A DNA stretch of 64,000 nt, taken from assembly GCF_000175635.1 (NCBI RefSeq), contig NZ_ACVP01000023.1, positions 186,001 to 250,000 on the forward strand, written 5' to 3'. The position numbers and the translations under genes were made by a program. The notes under the pieces are model-generated. The model was not told the origin of the DNA. It saw only the letters and a list, made by a program, of their open reading frames with translations, and made no database searches. The stretch's first letter is position 1; the number at the start of each line of letters is the position of its first letter. Shown here piece after piece: positions 36,830 to 47,706 of the stretch. This DNA comes from Corynebacterium tuberculostearicum SK141. Its GTDB lineage: Bacteria > Actinomycetota > Actinomycetes > Mycobacteriales > Mycobacteriaceae.

Positions 36830-37528
36830 ATGTCTCCCTCAGTTTTCTCTCGCCCTCTCGCCGTGACCATCAGCGCAGGATGCGCAATAGCACTTGCCGC
36901 TTGTTCCGATAAAGACACTACGAAGGCAGGCGCGCTGACTTTCAGTGAGGTTCAGTCAGCTACCGACACCGCTGAAGTTCAGACCTCCTCCGCTACCCCT
37001 GCTACTTCTTCTGCCCCGCGCAGTACCTCGGCAGCGGATGCAGAAAAGCAGAAGCTCCCCCAAGACTCAGCCCCACTGGCATTCGCCGGTATGGGCACGC
37101 CCTCGCTCGAGGACCAACAGCACATGCCGGAGGGGCTCGGAAACCTCATTCCCACGGGCGTGCGAGTGGGAGCACACGATGGCTTCACCCGCGTCGTCAT
37201 CGACCTGGAGGGAGAAGGCGAACCGGGCTGGTTTACGACCTATACCGATAGCCCTGCCCACCAGGCATCCGGAAAGCCGGTTGAGGTCCAAGGAAATACT
37301 TTCCTCAACCTCGGCATTGAGGGAACGCCGTGGCCTGCTACCCCAGAGCTGAAAGCAAAGTACATGCAGCCAGGCACTACCCCTGGTGCCGGGGTGGTTA
37401 GCGAAGTCAACTACACCACCACCTTTGAGGCGCAAACCCAGCTCATTATCGGTCTAGAGAAGAAGACCGCCTATTCCGTGACGTATCTGAAAGACCCGTC
37501 CCGCGTGGTCATTGACTTCCAGAACTAA
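36830..37528 (+). CDS. Lipoprotein with AMIN-like domain
   Basis: A 232-residue exported protein. The signal peptide ends in lipobox LAAC (Cys25), followed by a Ser/Thr/Ala-rich spacer to about residue 85. A C-terminal beta-rich AMIN-like domain (GVRVGAHDGFTRVVIDLEGEGEPGW through DPSRVVIDFQN, given here as endpoints) resembles actinobacterial lipoproteins. The domain is thought to bind cell-wall components. ATG 36830 fits AAGGA nine bases upstream. The stop codon is only nine bases from the left end of the insertion sequence. Confidence 0.85.
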   Translation: MSPSVFSRPLAVTISAGCAIALAACSDKDTTKAGALTFSEVQSATDTAEVQTSSATPATSSAPRSTSAADAEKQKLPQDSAPLAFAGMGTPSLEDQQHMPEGLGNLIPTGVRVGAHDGFTRVVIDLEGEGEPGWFTTYTDSPAHQASGKPVEVQGNTFLNLGIEGTPWPATPELKAKYMQPGTTPGAGVVSEVNYTTTFEAQTQLIIGLEKKTAYSVTYLKDPSRVVIDFQN

Positions 37529-37536
37529 GGTTTAGT

Positions 37537-39001
37537 GGCCCTTCCGGTTTTAGAGTGCATTGATTTTGTCCAGTAGTTGTCCGGAGTGGATCAGGCACCG
37601 CAAGATGTAGTGGTTGAGGTTTTTGAATCCTAGGGCGATGCCACGTAGGTGTTCGAGTCTGCCGTTGATTGCCTCGACGGGGCCGTTTGAGGCACCGATA
37701 TCAAAGTAGGCAAGCACATCTTTGCGTCGACGCCACAGGGTGCATCCCAGTTGGGCGAGCTCTTCTAAGCCTTTTGGTAATCCTTTACGCAGGGTGTGGA
37801 TGATGCGTTCCATGAGCTTTTTGCCTTCCGATTTCTTCGGATGCGCGTACGCTGCGATCATGTCTTGGTAGAGCAACCACGTTACTTCTAGGGCCACGTA
37901 GTCGTCATCGGTGGCCCACAGCATTTCTAAGCGTTGCTTTTGCCGCTCGGTGAGATAGTTCGTCCTGGTCAACAGGGTGCACCGGTGCTTATACAGTGGG
38001 TCATCTTTGCGTCCGCGGCGCCCAGTGGTCTCGCGTTGGAGTCTTTGTCGGCAACTGGTGAGCTTGTCGGCTGCCAGATCCACCACATGGAAAGAGTCCA
38101 TGACTTTGTCCGCCTGTGGTAGTTGCTCCTCGACTGCGGTGGCATAACCGGTGACCCCATCCATTGTCACCACCTGTATCTGCTCCCGGAAGCTGGGGTT
38201 GCGCTCTTTAAGCCATCCGCTGAGCACATCTGCGGACCTGCCCGGTCGCATGTCTAACAAACGAGCAGGCCCACGCCCGTCCACCAGCGGGGTGAGGTCA
38301 AAGAGTATGGTCACCAGGTTTGATGCCTGGCCTGGTTTTCTGGTGTGTTTCCATACATGTTCATCGACTCCGAGGACGCGAACCCCGTCTAGGTGGCAGG
38401 GGTCGCCGTAGACAAGCTGGCGGCAGGCGTCCAGTGCGACTTTATTGACCAGGTCCCAGCCCACACCGAGTGCTTTGGCGGTAGCTGACACACTCATCCG
38501 GTCAATAGCAAGGCGTTGCAAGATCCAGCGGGTGACCCGGTGGGTGAGCTTGGCGCCGTCATCCGCGCAGGTTAAAGATTCTTGGAAGATCTTTCTCTTA
38601 CATGAGGTGGTTGTGCACCGGAATCTAGGGACTTTTACGTGCAGCCTAGTAGGAAATCCAACAACAGGAAGATCAACGAGTCGACGGGTGATGTGGTCGC
38701 GCAGCATTCCTGGCTGTCCGCAGTCCGGGCACACGCCGGTAACGGCTACTGGTTTAGCCTCAATGATGGTCAGCGGTCCGGCATCAGCGGCACCGGTGAT
38801 GGCAAGTCCGATTTCCGCGGTACGGCAGATAGTGTCGGCGACGAGGTCTCCAGTAGGCTTCACAGTACGGATCCCTGGTGGGTTTAGATGGTTGTGTAGG
38901 AACTTTCATCTTCACACCAGGGACCCCTATATGTTGTGGTGACCCGCTGAACCCGTCGTGTTCTACTTCACCCCGCTACGCACCCCAAAACCGGAAGAGC
39001 C
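37537..39001 (-). mobile_element. ISL3-family insertion sequence, IS31831/IS1207-like
   Basis: The 1465-bp unit has 24-bp imperfect terminal inverted repeats: GGCCCTTCCGGTTTTAGAGT at the left (37537-37560) and, as complement, GGCTCTTCCGGTTTTGGGGT at the right (38978-39001). The flanks GGTTTAGT (37529-37536) and GGTTTAGC (39002-39009) look like an 8-bp target duplication with one change. One intact transposase fills it. Size, repeat length and duplication fit corynebacterial ISL3 elements. It inserted between the lipoprotein stop and the pnp terminator. Confidence 0.9.
37550..38863 (-). CDS. ISL3-family transposase
   Basis: A 437-residue transposase. An N-terminal zinc-finger (CPDCGQPG, CTTTSCKRK) and helix-turn-helix precede the DDE catalytic domain: VLGVDEHVWKH gives the first Asp, VMDSFHVVDLAAD the second, and NGPVEAINGRLEHLRG the Glu. 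The reading frame is intact and of the family's normal length, so the element may be active. The left inverted repeat overlaps the 3' end of the gene. Confidence 0.95.
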   Translation of the reverse strand: MKPTGDLVADTICRTAEIGLAITGAADAGPLTIIEAKPVAVTGVCPDCGQPGMLRDHITRRLVDLPVVGFPTRLHVKVPRFRCTTTSCKRKIFQESLTCADDGAKLTHRVTRWILQRLAIDRMSVSATAKALGVGWDLVNKVALDACRQLVYGDPCHLDGVRVLGVDEHVWKHTRKPGQASNLVTILFDLTPLVDGRGPARLLDMRPGRSADVLSGWLKERNPSFREQIQVVTMDGVTGYATAVEEQLPQADKVMDSFHVVDLAADKLTSCRQRLQRETTGRRGRKDDPLYKHRCTLLTRTNYLTERQKQRLEMLWATDDDYVALEVTWLLYQDMIAAYAHPKKSEGKKLMERIIHTLRKGLPKGLEELAQLGCTLWRRRKDVLAYFDIGASNGPVEAINGRLEHLRGIALGFKNLNHYILRCLIHSGQLLDKINAL

Positions 39002-39040
39002 GGTTTAGCGGCGCCTCTAGATGGTGCACATCTACGAAGA

Positions 39041-39082
39041 AAGGCTCTGCCTTCCAGCGAGTGGGCTGGAAGGCAGAGCCTT
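39041..39082 (-). terminator. pnp terminator
   Basis: AAGGCTCTGCCTTCCAGC (39041-39058) pairs perfectly with GCTGGAAGGCAGAGCCTT (39065-39082), and on the pnp strand TTTCTTC follows. It lies just after the pnp stop at 39098. Confidence 0.85.
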
Positions 39083-39097
39083 CTTTGGGCTTAGGGA

Positions 39098-41344
39098 TTA
39101 GTCCTCCACCGGAACCAGGGAAATCTTGCCGCGGTTATCGATATCCGCGATTTCTACCTGAACCTTATCGCCAACGTTGATGACGTCTTCTACCTTCTCG
39201 ATGCGCTCGTCGCCACCCAGGTTGGAAATGTGGATCAAGCCATCGCGACCAGGCGTCAAGGAAACGAATGCGCCGAACGGAACGGTCTTTACCACGGTAC
39301 CCAGGAAGCGCTCTCCTACCTTCGGCAGCTGCGGGTTAGCAATGGAGTTGACCTTATCGATGGCAGCATCCGCAGCCTCACCGGTAGCAGCGGAAACGTA
39401 GACGGTTCCGTCATCCTCGATGGAGACATCGGCGCCGGTTTCCTCGGTGATCTGGTTGATGGTCTTGCCCTTTGGTCCGATAAGCTCACCGATCTTATTA
39501 ACCGGGATCTTCACGGAAGTGATCTTCGGAGCAAGGCCAGACATCTCGTCCGGGGTATCGATGACCTCAGCCATGGTTTCCAGGATGGTAGAGCGGGCAT
39601 CGCGAGCCTGCTCCAGTGCTTGGGCCAGGACCTTGGACGGGATGCCATCCAACTTGGTGTCCAGCTGCAGGGCGGTGATGTACTCAGAGGTACCGGCGAC
39701 CTTGAAGTCCATATCGCCAAAGGCATCCTCGGCGCCGAGAATATCGGTCAGGGCGACGAACTTCTCCTTGCCGTTTACTTCGCCAGAGACCAAGCCCATA
39801 GCGATGCCAGCTACCGGAGCCTTCAGCGGAACGCCGGCATTGTAGAGGGACAAGGTGGAGGCACACACAGAGCCCATCGAGGTAGAGCCATTGGAGCCCA
39901 AGGCCTCAGAGACCTGGCGGATGGCGTATGGGAAGTCCTCACGGGATGGGATGACCGGAAGCAGAGCACGCTCGGCCAAAGCACCGTGGCCGATCTCGCG
40001 GCGCTTCGGAGAGCCCACGCGGCCGGTCTCGCCGGTAGAGAATGGCGGGAAGTTGTAGTGGTGCATGTAGCGCTTGGATTCCACCGGGGTCAGGGAATCA
40101 ATCTGCTGCTCCATCTTGAGCATGTCCAGGGTGGTAACACCCAGAATCTGGGTCTCACCGCGCTCGAACAGGGAGGAACCGTGAGCACGCGGAACCAGGT
40201 CCACCTCGACGGAGAGGTCACGGATATCGGTAACGCCGCGGCCATCGATACGGAAGCCCTCGGAGAGGATCTTCTGGCGCACGATCTGCTTCATCAAAGC
40301 GTTATAAGCGCCGCGGATCTGCTTAGACGCATCGGCCTCTTCCAAGTCTTCGAACTGGTCCAAGAGCTTTTCTTCGACCTGCTCCATGTATTCATTGGTG
40401 GCGTCGTCGCGTTCCTGCTTGCCCGGAATGGTCAGCAGCTTTTCTAGCTTCTTGGTAGCAGCCTTTTCCACTGCCGCGAAGACATCATCGCCGTATGCCG
40501 GGAAGAGTGGGAACTCCTGGGTTTCCTTGGCGGCACGATCCGCCAGACCGTTCTGGGCCTCGCACAAGGTCTTAATGAATGGCTTTGCTGCCTCCAAGCC
40601 TTCAGCGACGGCTGCTTCCTGCGGTGCAGGAGCGCCGTCGGCAATGCGCTCGGCAACGTTGGTGCCGGCACCGGCCTCAACCATCATGATGGCTACGTCG
40701 TCCTTGCGGCCCTTTTTGACGATGCGACCGGCAACGACCATCTCAAAGAGAGCGCGCTCGTGCTGCTCGTGATTCGGGAACGCTACCCACTGGCCTTCCG
40801 GGTGCTTATCGTCAGCAATCAGTGCCATGCGGACACCGCCGACTGCACCGGAGACGGGCAGGCCGGACAGCTGGGTGGCGGCGGAGGCGCCGTTGATGGC
40901 AACGACGTCGTAATACTCTTCCGGATCCTGGGACATCACGGTGACAACGACCTGAACCTCGTTGCGCAGACCCTTGACAAAGGTTGGGCGCAGCGGGCGG
41001 TCGATGAGGCGGCATGCCAGGATGGCCTCAGAAGAAGGGCGGCCCTCACGGCGGAAGAAGGAGCCCGGAATCTTGCCGGCGGCGTACATGCGCTCTTCTA
41101 CGTCCACGGTCAGGGGGAAGAAATCGAATCCCTCGCGCGGCTGGTTGGACGCAGTGGTCGTGGCCAGCAACATGGTGTCATCGTCCAAGTAGGTGGTCAC
41201 GGAGCCGTCTGCCTGGCGGGCCAACTGGCCGGTTTCAAAGCGCAGGGTGCGGGTGCCAAAGTCACCATTGTCTAGCGTGGCAATGGCCTCGGTAATGCCA
41301 AAGTCCTCGTCAATATTGAACTCGACGGAGTTCTGAACGCTCAT
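39098..41344 (-). CDS. pnp: Polyribonucleotide nucleotidyltransferase (PNPase)
   Basis: A 748-residue enzyme with two RNase PH domains, an intervening helical domain, then a KH domain ([18 protein letters not shown]) and an S1 domain ([21 protein letters not shown]). Typical PH-domain signatures include [25 protein letters not shown]. It degrades RNA 3'-5' with phosphate and, in actinobacteria, can also polymerise (called GpsI in older literature). It follows rpsO, the classical rpsO-pnp order, separated by a terminator. Confidence 0.97.
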   Translation of the reverse strand: MSVQNSVEFNIDEDFGITEAIATLDNGDFGTRTLRFETGQLARQADGSVTTYLDDDTMLLATTTASNQPREGFDFFPLTVDVEERMYAAGKIPGSFFRREGRPSSEAILACRLIDRPLRPTFVKGLRNEVQVVVTVMSQDPEEYYDVVAINGASAATQLSGLPVSGAVGGVRMALIADDKHPEGQWVAFPNHEQHERALFEMVVAGRIVKKGRKDDVAIMMVEAGAGTNVAERIADGAPAPQEAAVAEGLEAAKPFIKTLCEAQNGLADRAAKETQEFPLFPAYGDDVFAAVEKAATKKLEKLLTIPGKQERDDATNEYMEQVEEKLLDQFEDLEEADASKQIRGAYNALMKQIVRQKILSEGFRIDGRGVTDIRDLSVEVDLVPRAHGSSLFERGETQILGVTTLDMLKMEQQIDSLTPVESKRYMHHYNFPPFSTGETGRVGSPKRREIGHGALAERALLPVIPSREDFPYAIRQVSEALGSNGSTSMGSVCASTLSLYNAGVPLKAPVAGIAMGLVSGEVNGKEKFVALTDILGAEDAFGDMDFKVAGTSEYITALQLDTKLDGIPSKVLAQALEQARDARSTILETMAEVIDTPDEMSGLAPKITSVKIPVNKIGELIGPKGKTINQITEETGADVSIEDDGTVYVSAATGEAADAAIDKVNSIANPQLPKVGERFLGTVVKTVPFGAFVSLTPGRDGLIHISNLGGDERIEKVEDVINVGDKVQVEIADIDNRGKISLVPVED

Positions 41345-41443
41345 TAAAAAATGTCTCCTTGAGTGGTTTGGGCGATCGTCGATGCCGCCTGGTCGATTTT
41401 GTCTATGACAACGGTGTCAAATTCTAACAGAAAAACCACAAAA

Positions 41444-41463
41444 GCCCCGCCAAAGGGCGGGGC
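41444..41463 (-). terminator. rpsO terminator
   Basis: GCCCCGCC (41444-41451) and GGCGGGGC (41456-41463) form an 8-bp GC stem with a 4-base loop. On the rpsO strand it is followed by TTTTGTGGTTTTT. Partial read-through into pnp is likely. Confidence 0.85.
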
Positions 41464-41487
41464 GAGGTGGCCGAAGCTGGGCCGGAA

Positions 41488-41757
41488 TTAACGGCGCAGA
41501 CCCAGGCGAGAGATCAGATCACGGTAGCGATCAACGTTGTTCTCAGCCAGGTACTTCAGCAGGCCACGACGGCGACCAACCATCAGCAGCAGACCACGAC
41601 GGGAGTGGTGATCGTGCTTGTGGAACTTCAGGTGCTCGGTCAGAGTATTGATGCGGGAGGTCAGCAGGGCAACCTGTGCCTCAGGGGAACCGGTATCGGT
41701 TTCGTGCAGGCCGTACTCCTTGAGGATTTCGGCCTTCTTCTCAGTGGTCAATGCCAT
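41488..41757 (-). CDS. rpsO: 30S ribosomal protein S15
   Basis: An 89-residue S15: the sequence opens [18 protein letters not shown], followed by [35 protein letters not shown] and ends SRLGLRR, matching the family over its full length. It binds the central domain of 16S rRNA early in 30S assembly. AGGAGAA lies close upstream of the ATG. Confidence 0.98.
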   Translation of the reverse strand: MALTTEKKAEILKEYGLHETDTGSPEAQVALLTSRINTLTEHLKFHKHDHHSRRGLLLMVGRRRGLLKYLAENNVDRYRDLISRLGLRR

Positions 41758-41926
41758 GAGTATTTCTCCTTTATTTCAGTCCACATTATCGTGACGCATA
41801 AGCCAGCGCGATGCGCATTGCTTGTGCGTGCCGCAACTGCTGTGAACCGCAGTCGCTAAGCCAAACAAACACCTTACAGCGCCCAGGCAGAAAAAATCAA
41901 AACCACATGGCTTCTAGGCTGTGCTT

Positions 41927-42859
41927 TTAGAGCTGGCTGAAGAGCGTCTCAAGGCGTTCGACAAACTCTCGCACAAAACGCTCACTATCCACACCCACAG
42001 CCACCCGTGCGGTGGGCGGCGCATCCAATCGCTTTTCATCCGCGATTGTCCGTCCACGGGTAGGGCCGGTGGTGTCAGTCTTGAGGTTTATCGAAAGGAC
42101 GTCGACAAGCGTGGCATCTGCTGCCACCGCAGCGGCCAATGGATCGTGCAAGCCGCACCCGCCCAAGTGCGGCGATGTGGTGGCGTAAGCGCGGATGTAA
42201 TAGTCCACCATGTCCGCAAAAATGCGGCCGGCGTGGGTGCCGGTAGCGCGCCAACGAGCGGACTCCGCCGTGGTCAATAGGGTGCGCAAGGTGACATCCA
42301 AGCCCACCATGGTGGTATCGCTCGTGTGGCGGAAGAGGTAATCGGTAGCTTCCGGATCCTGGGAGATATTGGCCTCAGACCACGGCGTGACGTTGCCAGG
42401 AACGGTAAGAGCCCCACCCATCATCACTAGGTGTGCGGCTGTGGCAAAGGAGGGGTCCTGCTGCATGGCGGCAGCAATCGTGGTGGACGGGCCGGTCGGA
42501 ATGATTACTAGATCATCGCCGTGCTCGTGCAGAGCCTCGATGAGGAAATCGGCCGCTGGTTGGGACTGCGCCTGGGTAGTTGCCGGCGGAAGCAGGACCT
42601 CCCCCACGCCGTTGTGGCCGTGAATAAAGGAAGAAATCTCACTTGGCCGAAACCCATCCGGGCTAGGCCCGGCAAACACTGGAATATCGTCTTGGCCCAG
42701 CAGCTCTAGAAGAGCCAGGGTGTTGCGCACGGCCAAGGGCACGGTCACGTTGCCGTACGTACAGGTCACGCCGATGAGGTCCAGGTCCGGATGGGCGATG
42801 GCATACGCCAGCGCTAGGGCATCATCAATGCCGGTATCAAGATCGAGAATCGCCTTCAT
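41927..42859 (-). CDS. Nucleoside hydrolase (IunH/URH family)
   Basis: A 310-residue enzyme starting MKAILDLDTGIDDALALAYA, whose DLDTGIDD cluster binds Ca2+ at the active site, followed by GVTCTYGN and LVMMGGAL. A catalytic His region (GGCGLHDPLAAAVA) lies near the C-terminus. It hydrolyses ribonucleosides to base and ribose; substrate (uridine, inosine or others) cannot be told. The ATG directly follows the ribF stop, so it is cotranscribed with ribF. Confidence 0.9.
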   Translation of the reverse strand: MKAILDLDTGIDDALALAYAIAHPDLDLIGVTCTYGNVTVPLAVRNTLALLELLGQDDIPVFAGPSPDGFRPSEISSFIHGHNGVGEVLLPPATTQAQSQPAADFLIEALHEHGDDLVIIPTGPSTTIAAAMQQDPSFATAAHLVMMGGALTVPGNVTPWSEANISQDPEATDYLFRHTSDTTMVGLDVTLRTLLTTAESARWRATGTHAGRIFADMVDYYIRAYATTSPHLGGCGLHDPLAAAVAADATLVDVLSINLKTDTTGPTRGRTIADEKRLDAPPTARVAVGVDSERFVREFVERLETLFSQL

Positions 42860-43903
<1,044 letters not shown>

Positions 43904-43905
43904 CT

Positions 43906-44799
43906 ATGACTGATGCGCTCGCAAACTCCGGACTCGTCATCGTAGACAAACCCGCCGGCATGACCTCCCACGATGTTGTCGGCCGCCTACGCAGGTGCTT
44001 TCACACAAAGAAGGTAGGCCACGCCGGCACCCTCGACCCCATGGCCACCGGCGTGCTTGTCCTTGGCATGGAGCGTGGCACCAAATTCTTGGCCCACATG
44101 GTTGCCTCCACTAAGTCCTATGACGCCACCATTCGCCTGGGCGCCGCCACCACAACCGATGACGCCGAGGGAGAATACTCTTGGGGCGCTAGCGCTGCAG
44201 CCATTGACCGCGCCGCAATCGAGGCAGAGATTGCCAAGCTCACCGGCGACATCATGCAGAAGCCCGCGGCCGTTTCCGCTATTAAAATTAACGGCCGCCG
44301 CGCCCATGAGCTGGTGCGGGAGGGCCAGGAGGTAGACATTCCCGCCCGCCCAGTAACGGTAGATAAGTTTGACGTTCTGGCAGAGCGCCGCGAGGGCGAC
44401 TACATCGATCTAGACGTCACGGTGGATTGTTCTTCCGGTACCTATATTCGCTCCCTAGCCCGCGATCTGGGCGAGGCCCTGAAGGTGGGCGGGCACCTGA
44501 CCGCCTTGCGCCGCACTAAGGTGGGGCCTTTTGCGCTTGCCGACGCCCTCTCGCTCGACGCCCTGGCCGATTCCCCGCGCCTTTCCCTCAGCTTGGATGA
44601 GGCCTTGGCTCGCTGCTTCCCCGTCCTTTCCGTCACAGAGGAGGAGGCAGCCGCCCTCGCCATGGGCAAGTGGCTAGAGCCCCGCGGACTCAAGGGCGTC
44701 CACGCTGCTGTGGCCCCTAATGGCCAAGCGGTGGCGCTCATTAAAGAAAAAGGCAAGCGCCTGGCCACCGTGTTTGTGGCACGGCCCTCTACCCTTTAG
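43906..44799 (+). CDS. truB: tRNA pseudouridine(55) synthase TruB
   Basis: A 297-residue enzyme that makes pseudouridine 55 in the T-loop of tRNAs. Catalytic Asp44 lies in GHAGTLDPMATGVL, and SGTYIRSLARDLG is also conserved. An actinobacterial C-terminal extension is present. TAGACT eight bases before the ATG suggests a leaderless transcript. The last four bases overlap the end of the convergent pptT gene. Confidence 0.96.
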   Translation: MTDALANSGLVIVDKPAGMTSHDVVGRLRRCFHTKKVGHAGTLDPMATGVLVLGMERGTKFLAHMVASTKSYDATIRLGAATTTDDAEGEYSWGASAAAIDRAAIEAEIAKLTGDIMQKPAAVSAIKINGRRAHELVREGQEVDIPARPVTVDKFDVLAERREGDYIDLDVTVDCSSGTYIRSLARDLGEALKVGGHLTALRRTKVGPFALADALSLDALADSPRLSLSLDEALARCFPVLSVTEEEAAALAMGKWLEPRGLKGVHAAVAPNGQAVALIKEKGKRLATVFVARPSTL

Positions 44800-45473
44800 T
44801 GGCTAAAGTCTAAGGCTGGAACCGAGGTGGAGACGATAACGTAGCCGTCTCGAATTACCCAACGCCCGGTGATAAAAGGCACCGGTGTGGGCCTAGCTAA
44901 AATATAGGAAATAAGCGTGCCATCCTCGCGCAGGTCGATTTCTGCCTGGTCAAAGTCCAACCAGCGAAAGGTCATGGGAAACCACGACTTATATGTGGCC
45001 TCCTTGGCACAAAAAAGCAATCGGTCCGGGCAGGTAATCCCTGCCTCACGCAGCCGCAAAAGCTGCGGCATCTCCCCCGCTCGGGCGATCATGGTGAGCA
45101 CATGATCCGGCAACGGTTCGGCGGGTTCTGCATCCAGGCCTACGGATTTTAAGGCTGAGGTAGGGGCAACCACCGCAGCCCGCATCCCCTCGGTATGCGT
45201 CATCGAGCCGACAAAACCTTCTGGCCACAGCGGCATGCCGCGCTCGCCGCGCAAAATGGGCGTCGCCGGGCTGGCCCCCAATTCCTGCAAGGCTCGGTGC
45301 GCACACCACCGAGCATCTCCGAACTCGGCCTTGCGTACATCAACTGCCTGGGAAACCAGAGACTTTTCTTCGGCCGCGAGTTCTTCAAAATTGGCCAAAT
45401 CCGTATAGCTCGAGTCCGTGCGCACGTAGCAATAGCGCGCACTTTCTGGAAATAGCTCTGGATACATCATCAT
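44796..45473 (-). CDS. pptT: 4'-phosphopantetheinyl transferase (PptT/Sfp-EntD type)
   Basis: About 225 residues. The EntD-like pattern is visible: GERGMPLWPEGFVGSMTHTEG, then SVGLDAEPAEPLPD with the Mg-binding acidic residues, and LLFCAKEATYKSWFP with the WxxKEA-like block. It transfers phosphopantetheine from CoA to acyl-carrier domains, for example of fatty-acid and mycolate synthases. ATG 45473 overlaps the stop of the upstream phosphoesterase gene (ATGA). The same truB-pptT-Rv2795c order exists in M. tuberculosis. Confidence 0.92.
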   Translation of the reverse strand: MMMYPELFPESARYCYVRTDSSYTDLANFEELAAEEKSLVSQAVDVRKAEFGDARWCAHRALQELGASPATPILRGERGMPLWPEGFVGSMTHTEGMRAAVVAPTSALKSVGLDAEPAEPLPDHVLTMIARAGEMPQLLRLREAGITCPDRLLFCAKEATYKSWFPMTFRWLDFDQAEIDLREDGTLISYILARPTPVPFITGRWVIRDGYVIVSTSVPALDFSH

Positions 45474-46279
45474 GTCCCCTCCTCTACAAAGGAACGCAGT
45501 ACCGGATAGGGCCACGCCTGGGCGCTCTCACGCCCCTGCCATTCACGCGGATACCCCAATGACGTCTCGATGTGATCAACGCCGTCTACATTCATGCGAG
45601 ACGGCATATGCAGGTGTCCATAGATGACGGACTGCGCGTTATAGCGCCGCGGCCACGACCGCGTATGCCTGGTTCCGCACCACAAGGCGATTTCAGGAAA
45701 GCGCAATAACATTGTCGGCTCTTGGACCAACGGCCAATGGTTAACCAACACGGTAGGACCATGTACTCGGGAAAGGCGCTTGATGGAATAGGCCAACCTG
45801 TCCCAACACCACGCCCGCACGTCTACGAAGGGGGCAATGGCAAACTCATCGGTCATCATCAGTTGTTTTGCGCGCGCCGCGTCAATGGCTTCGCCCACGC
45901 TTAGGCCATGCGGACGGAAACTGTAATCATACAAAGTAAATAGCGGAACGATGGTGGTCCCGTGAAATACCGGATACGGGTCTTCGGGAGTAATAACTCC
46001 AATCTCCCTGCACCTTTCCACCAGGTGCGCATACTTTTCTCGGCCTTGATACCGGTCCTGGGAGCGGGAGAATAGCTCATGGTTACCCGGCACCCAGATG
46101 ACCTTGGCATAGCGATCATTGAGCTGGCGCAAAATACGAATAATGAGATCGGTGCGTTCTGCAACGTCCCCGGCCACGATGAGCCAATCTGCGGGATCGG
46201 GCGGGGTGAGCTGTTCAATGCGCTCGCTATTGGTTTTGACCGCTCCATGCAGGTCAGAAACCGCCCACACTGTTGGCAT
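45470..46279 (-). CDS. Metallophosphoesterase, probable phosphopantetheinyl hydrolase (PptH-like)
   Basis: About 269 residues of the calcineurin-like phosphoesterase fold: AVSDLHG, LIVAGDVAE, WVPGNHELF, LVNHWPLV and YGHLHMP give the five metal-binding blocks. In M. tuberculosis the neighbour of PptT, Rv2795c (PptH), removes phosphopantetheine from carrier proteins and opposes PptT. Gene order and fold match, and the two genes overlap here, so an opposed pair is likely. ATG 46279 (MPTVWAVSDLHG) is preferred to longer starts. Confidence 0.88.
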   Translation of the reverse strand: MPTVWAVSDLHGAVKTNSERIEQLTPPDPADWLIVAGDVAERTDLIIRILRQLNDRYAKVIWVPGNHELFSRSQDRYQGREKYAHLVERCREIGVITPEDPYPVFHGTTIVPLFTLYDYSFRPHGLSVGEAIDAARAKQLMMTDEFAIAPFVDVRAWCWDRLAYSIKRLSRVHGPTVLVNHWPLVQEPTMLLRFPEIALWCGTRHTRSWPRRYNAQSVIYGHLHMPSRMNVDGVDHIETSLGYPREWQGRESAQAWPYPVLRSFVEEGT

Positions 46280-46365
46280 AGGTTTCTCACCCGCCTTCCT
46301 AGGATCTGCGCGCTGCACGGGGCCGAGCACCGCGCGAGAGTATCAACACGCCCACTTTAGCGCAG

Positions 46366-47706
46366 CTAACTCTCCTGCACTACGGCCCATTTCATCGATC
46401 GGAACCGGTAGACCACGCCCACCATGCGGAAAGCAATGAAGGCGGCGAGGCCACACCACACGCCGGTTAAGCCTGTGCCCATGAAGTGTGCCAAGATAAC
46501 TCCCGGCAAAAATCCCACCAGAACCGAAGAAATGGTCAGCGTGCGCAAGAAGGCAGCATCGCCCGCGCCCAGCAAGACACCATCGAAGGCGAAGACCACG
46601 CCACCGCCGATAACCATGGCTACCAGGATCCACCACGGTTGGGAGATGGCATCGAGCACTTCCGGAGAGGAGGTGAAGATGCGCGGAATAATCCCTGCAC
46701 CAGCAGCAAATACGGCAGCCAAGAGGCCAGAGAAAATCGTAGAGTACAACGCCACCTTGCTGCCCACACTGCGTGCGTGCCGCGCAGAGCCAGCACCTAG
46801 TGCAGCACCAGTCAATGTTTGCGCGGCAATGGCCAACGAATCCAAGATGAGGGACATGAAGTTCCACAGCTGCATCATGATCTGGTGACCGGCCAAAGAA
46901 GCGGTACCAACGCGGGAAACCACAGCCGTGGCCGTAAGAAAGGCAACCTGGAAGCTGGCTGAACGCAAAATAAGATCGCGGCCTAAGATGAGCTGTTCGC
47001 GTACCACATGCCATTGAAATTGCCAGGAGCCGGTATGTTCCTTGTGCAATTCGCGGACGAATAACGCAGCAATAATGCTCATGCCTAATACCGTGGCAAT
47101 GGCCGAGCCTGCCAGCCCCCAGAAATGGACGAAGATGGGCACCGCGATAGCGCCAGGAATCATGCCAGACAAAGTAAAGTACAGCGGCTTCTTCGTATCT
47201 TGGACACCGCGCATCCAGCCGTTTCCGGCCATCTCCACCAAAGTAACGGGAATAGCCAGAGCTGCGATGCGCAGCCACAAGGCCGTCCCGGCGGCTGTGG
47301 TGGGATCACCAGTTAGAGCACGGGCGAATACGCCGCCGAAAATCCACATGATTACCGCGAGCAACCCGCCTACTCCTAGAGCCACATAGGTGGCTTGCAC
47401 GCCTTCAGCAACCGCAGCTTCGCGCTTGCCGGAGCCAAAGAGCCGAGCAGAGCGAGCGGTCGTGCCGTAGGACAGGAAAGTCAACTGCGTCGTCACCACA
47501 GAGTGAATTGTGGTGGCTGCAGCCAGCGAGGCAAGCTCTTGGGCACCAAGACGACCGACAACCGCGGTATCTAGCAAAAGGTAGAGCGGCATGGCCGCAA
47601 GTACGCCAAGCGCGGGAAACGCGAGGCCAAAGACCTCGCGTGCGGTTACCGTGCCGGCGGTGGAGCGATCCTGAGCGTTCATTCCATCCGTCTGCCTATT
47701 TCTCAT
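46366..47706 (-). CDS. MATE-family efflux transporter (DinF-like)
   Basis: A 446-residue protein with about 12 membrane helices: MPLYLLLDTAVVGRLGAQELA is the MATE N-terminal signature, and internal duplication is visible (second half near SLAGHQIMMQLWNFMSL). It belongs to the DinF branch, Na+ or H+ driven exporters of drugs or metabolites. Its ATG overlaps the stop of the DHH gene (ATGA), and a second ATG follows at 47682. Position matches Rv2836c (dinF). Confidence 0.92.
   Translation of the reverse strand: MRNRQTDGMNAQDRSTAGTVTAREVFGLAFPALGVLAAMPLYLLLDTAVVGRLGAQELASLAAATTIHSVVTTQLTFLSYGTTARSARLFGSGKREAAVAEGVQATYVALGVGGLLAVIMWIFGGVFARALTGDPTTAAGTALWLRIAALAIPVTLVEMAGNGWMRGVQDTKKPLYFTLSGMIPGAIAVPIFVHFWGLAGSAIATVLGMSIIAALFVRELHKEHTGSWQFQWHVVREQLILGRDLILRSASFQVAFLTATAVVSRVGTASLAGHQIMMQLWNFMSLILDSLAIAAQTLTGAALGAGSARHARSVGSKVALYSTIFSGLLAAVFAAGAGIIPRIFTSSPEVLDAISQPWWILVAMVIGGGVVFAFDGVLLGAGDAAFLRTLTISSVLVGFLPGVILAHFMGTGLTGVWCGLAAFIAFRMVGVVYRFRSMKWAVVQES

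Noticed and set aside
39230..40447. 405-codon forward-strand open frame opposite pnp
   Set aside because: Antisense shadow of PNPase with no recognisable domain.
46343..47278. 311-codon frame overlapping the MATE gene on the same strand
   Set aside because: An out-of-frame reading of the exporter gene, rich in Cys, His and Arg, which is a usual frameshift artefact.
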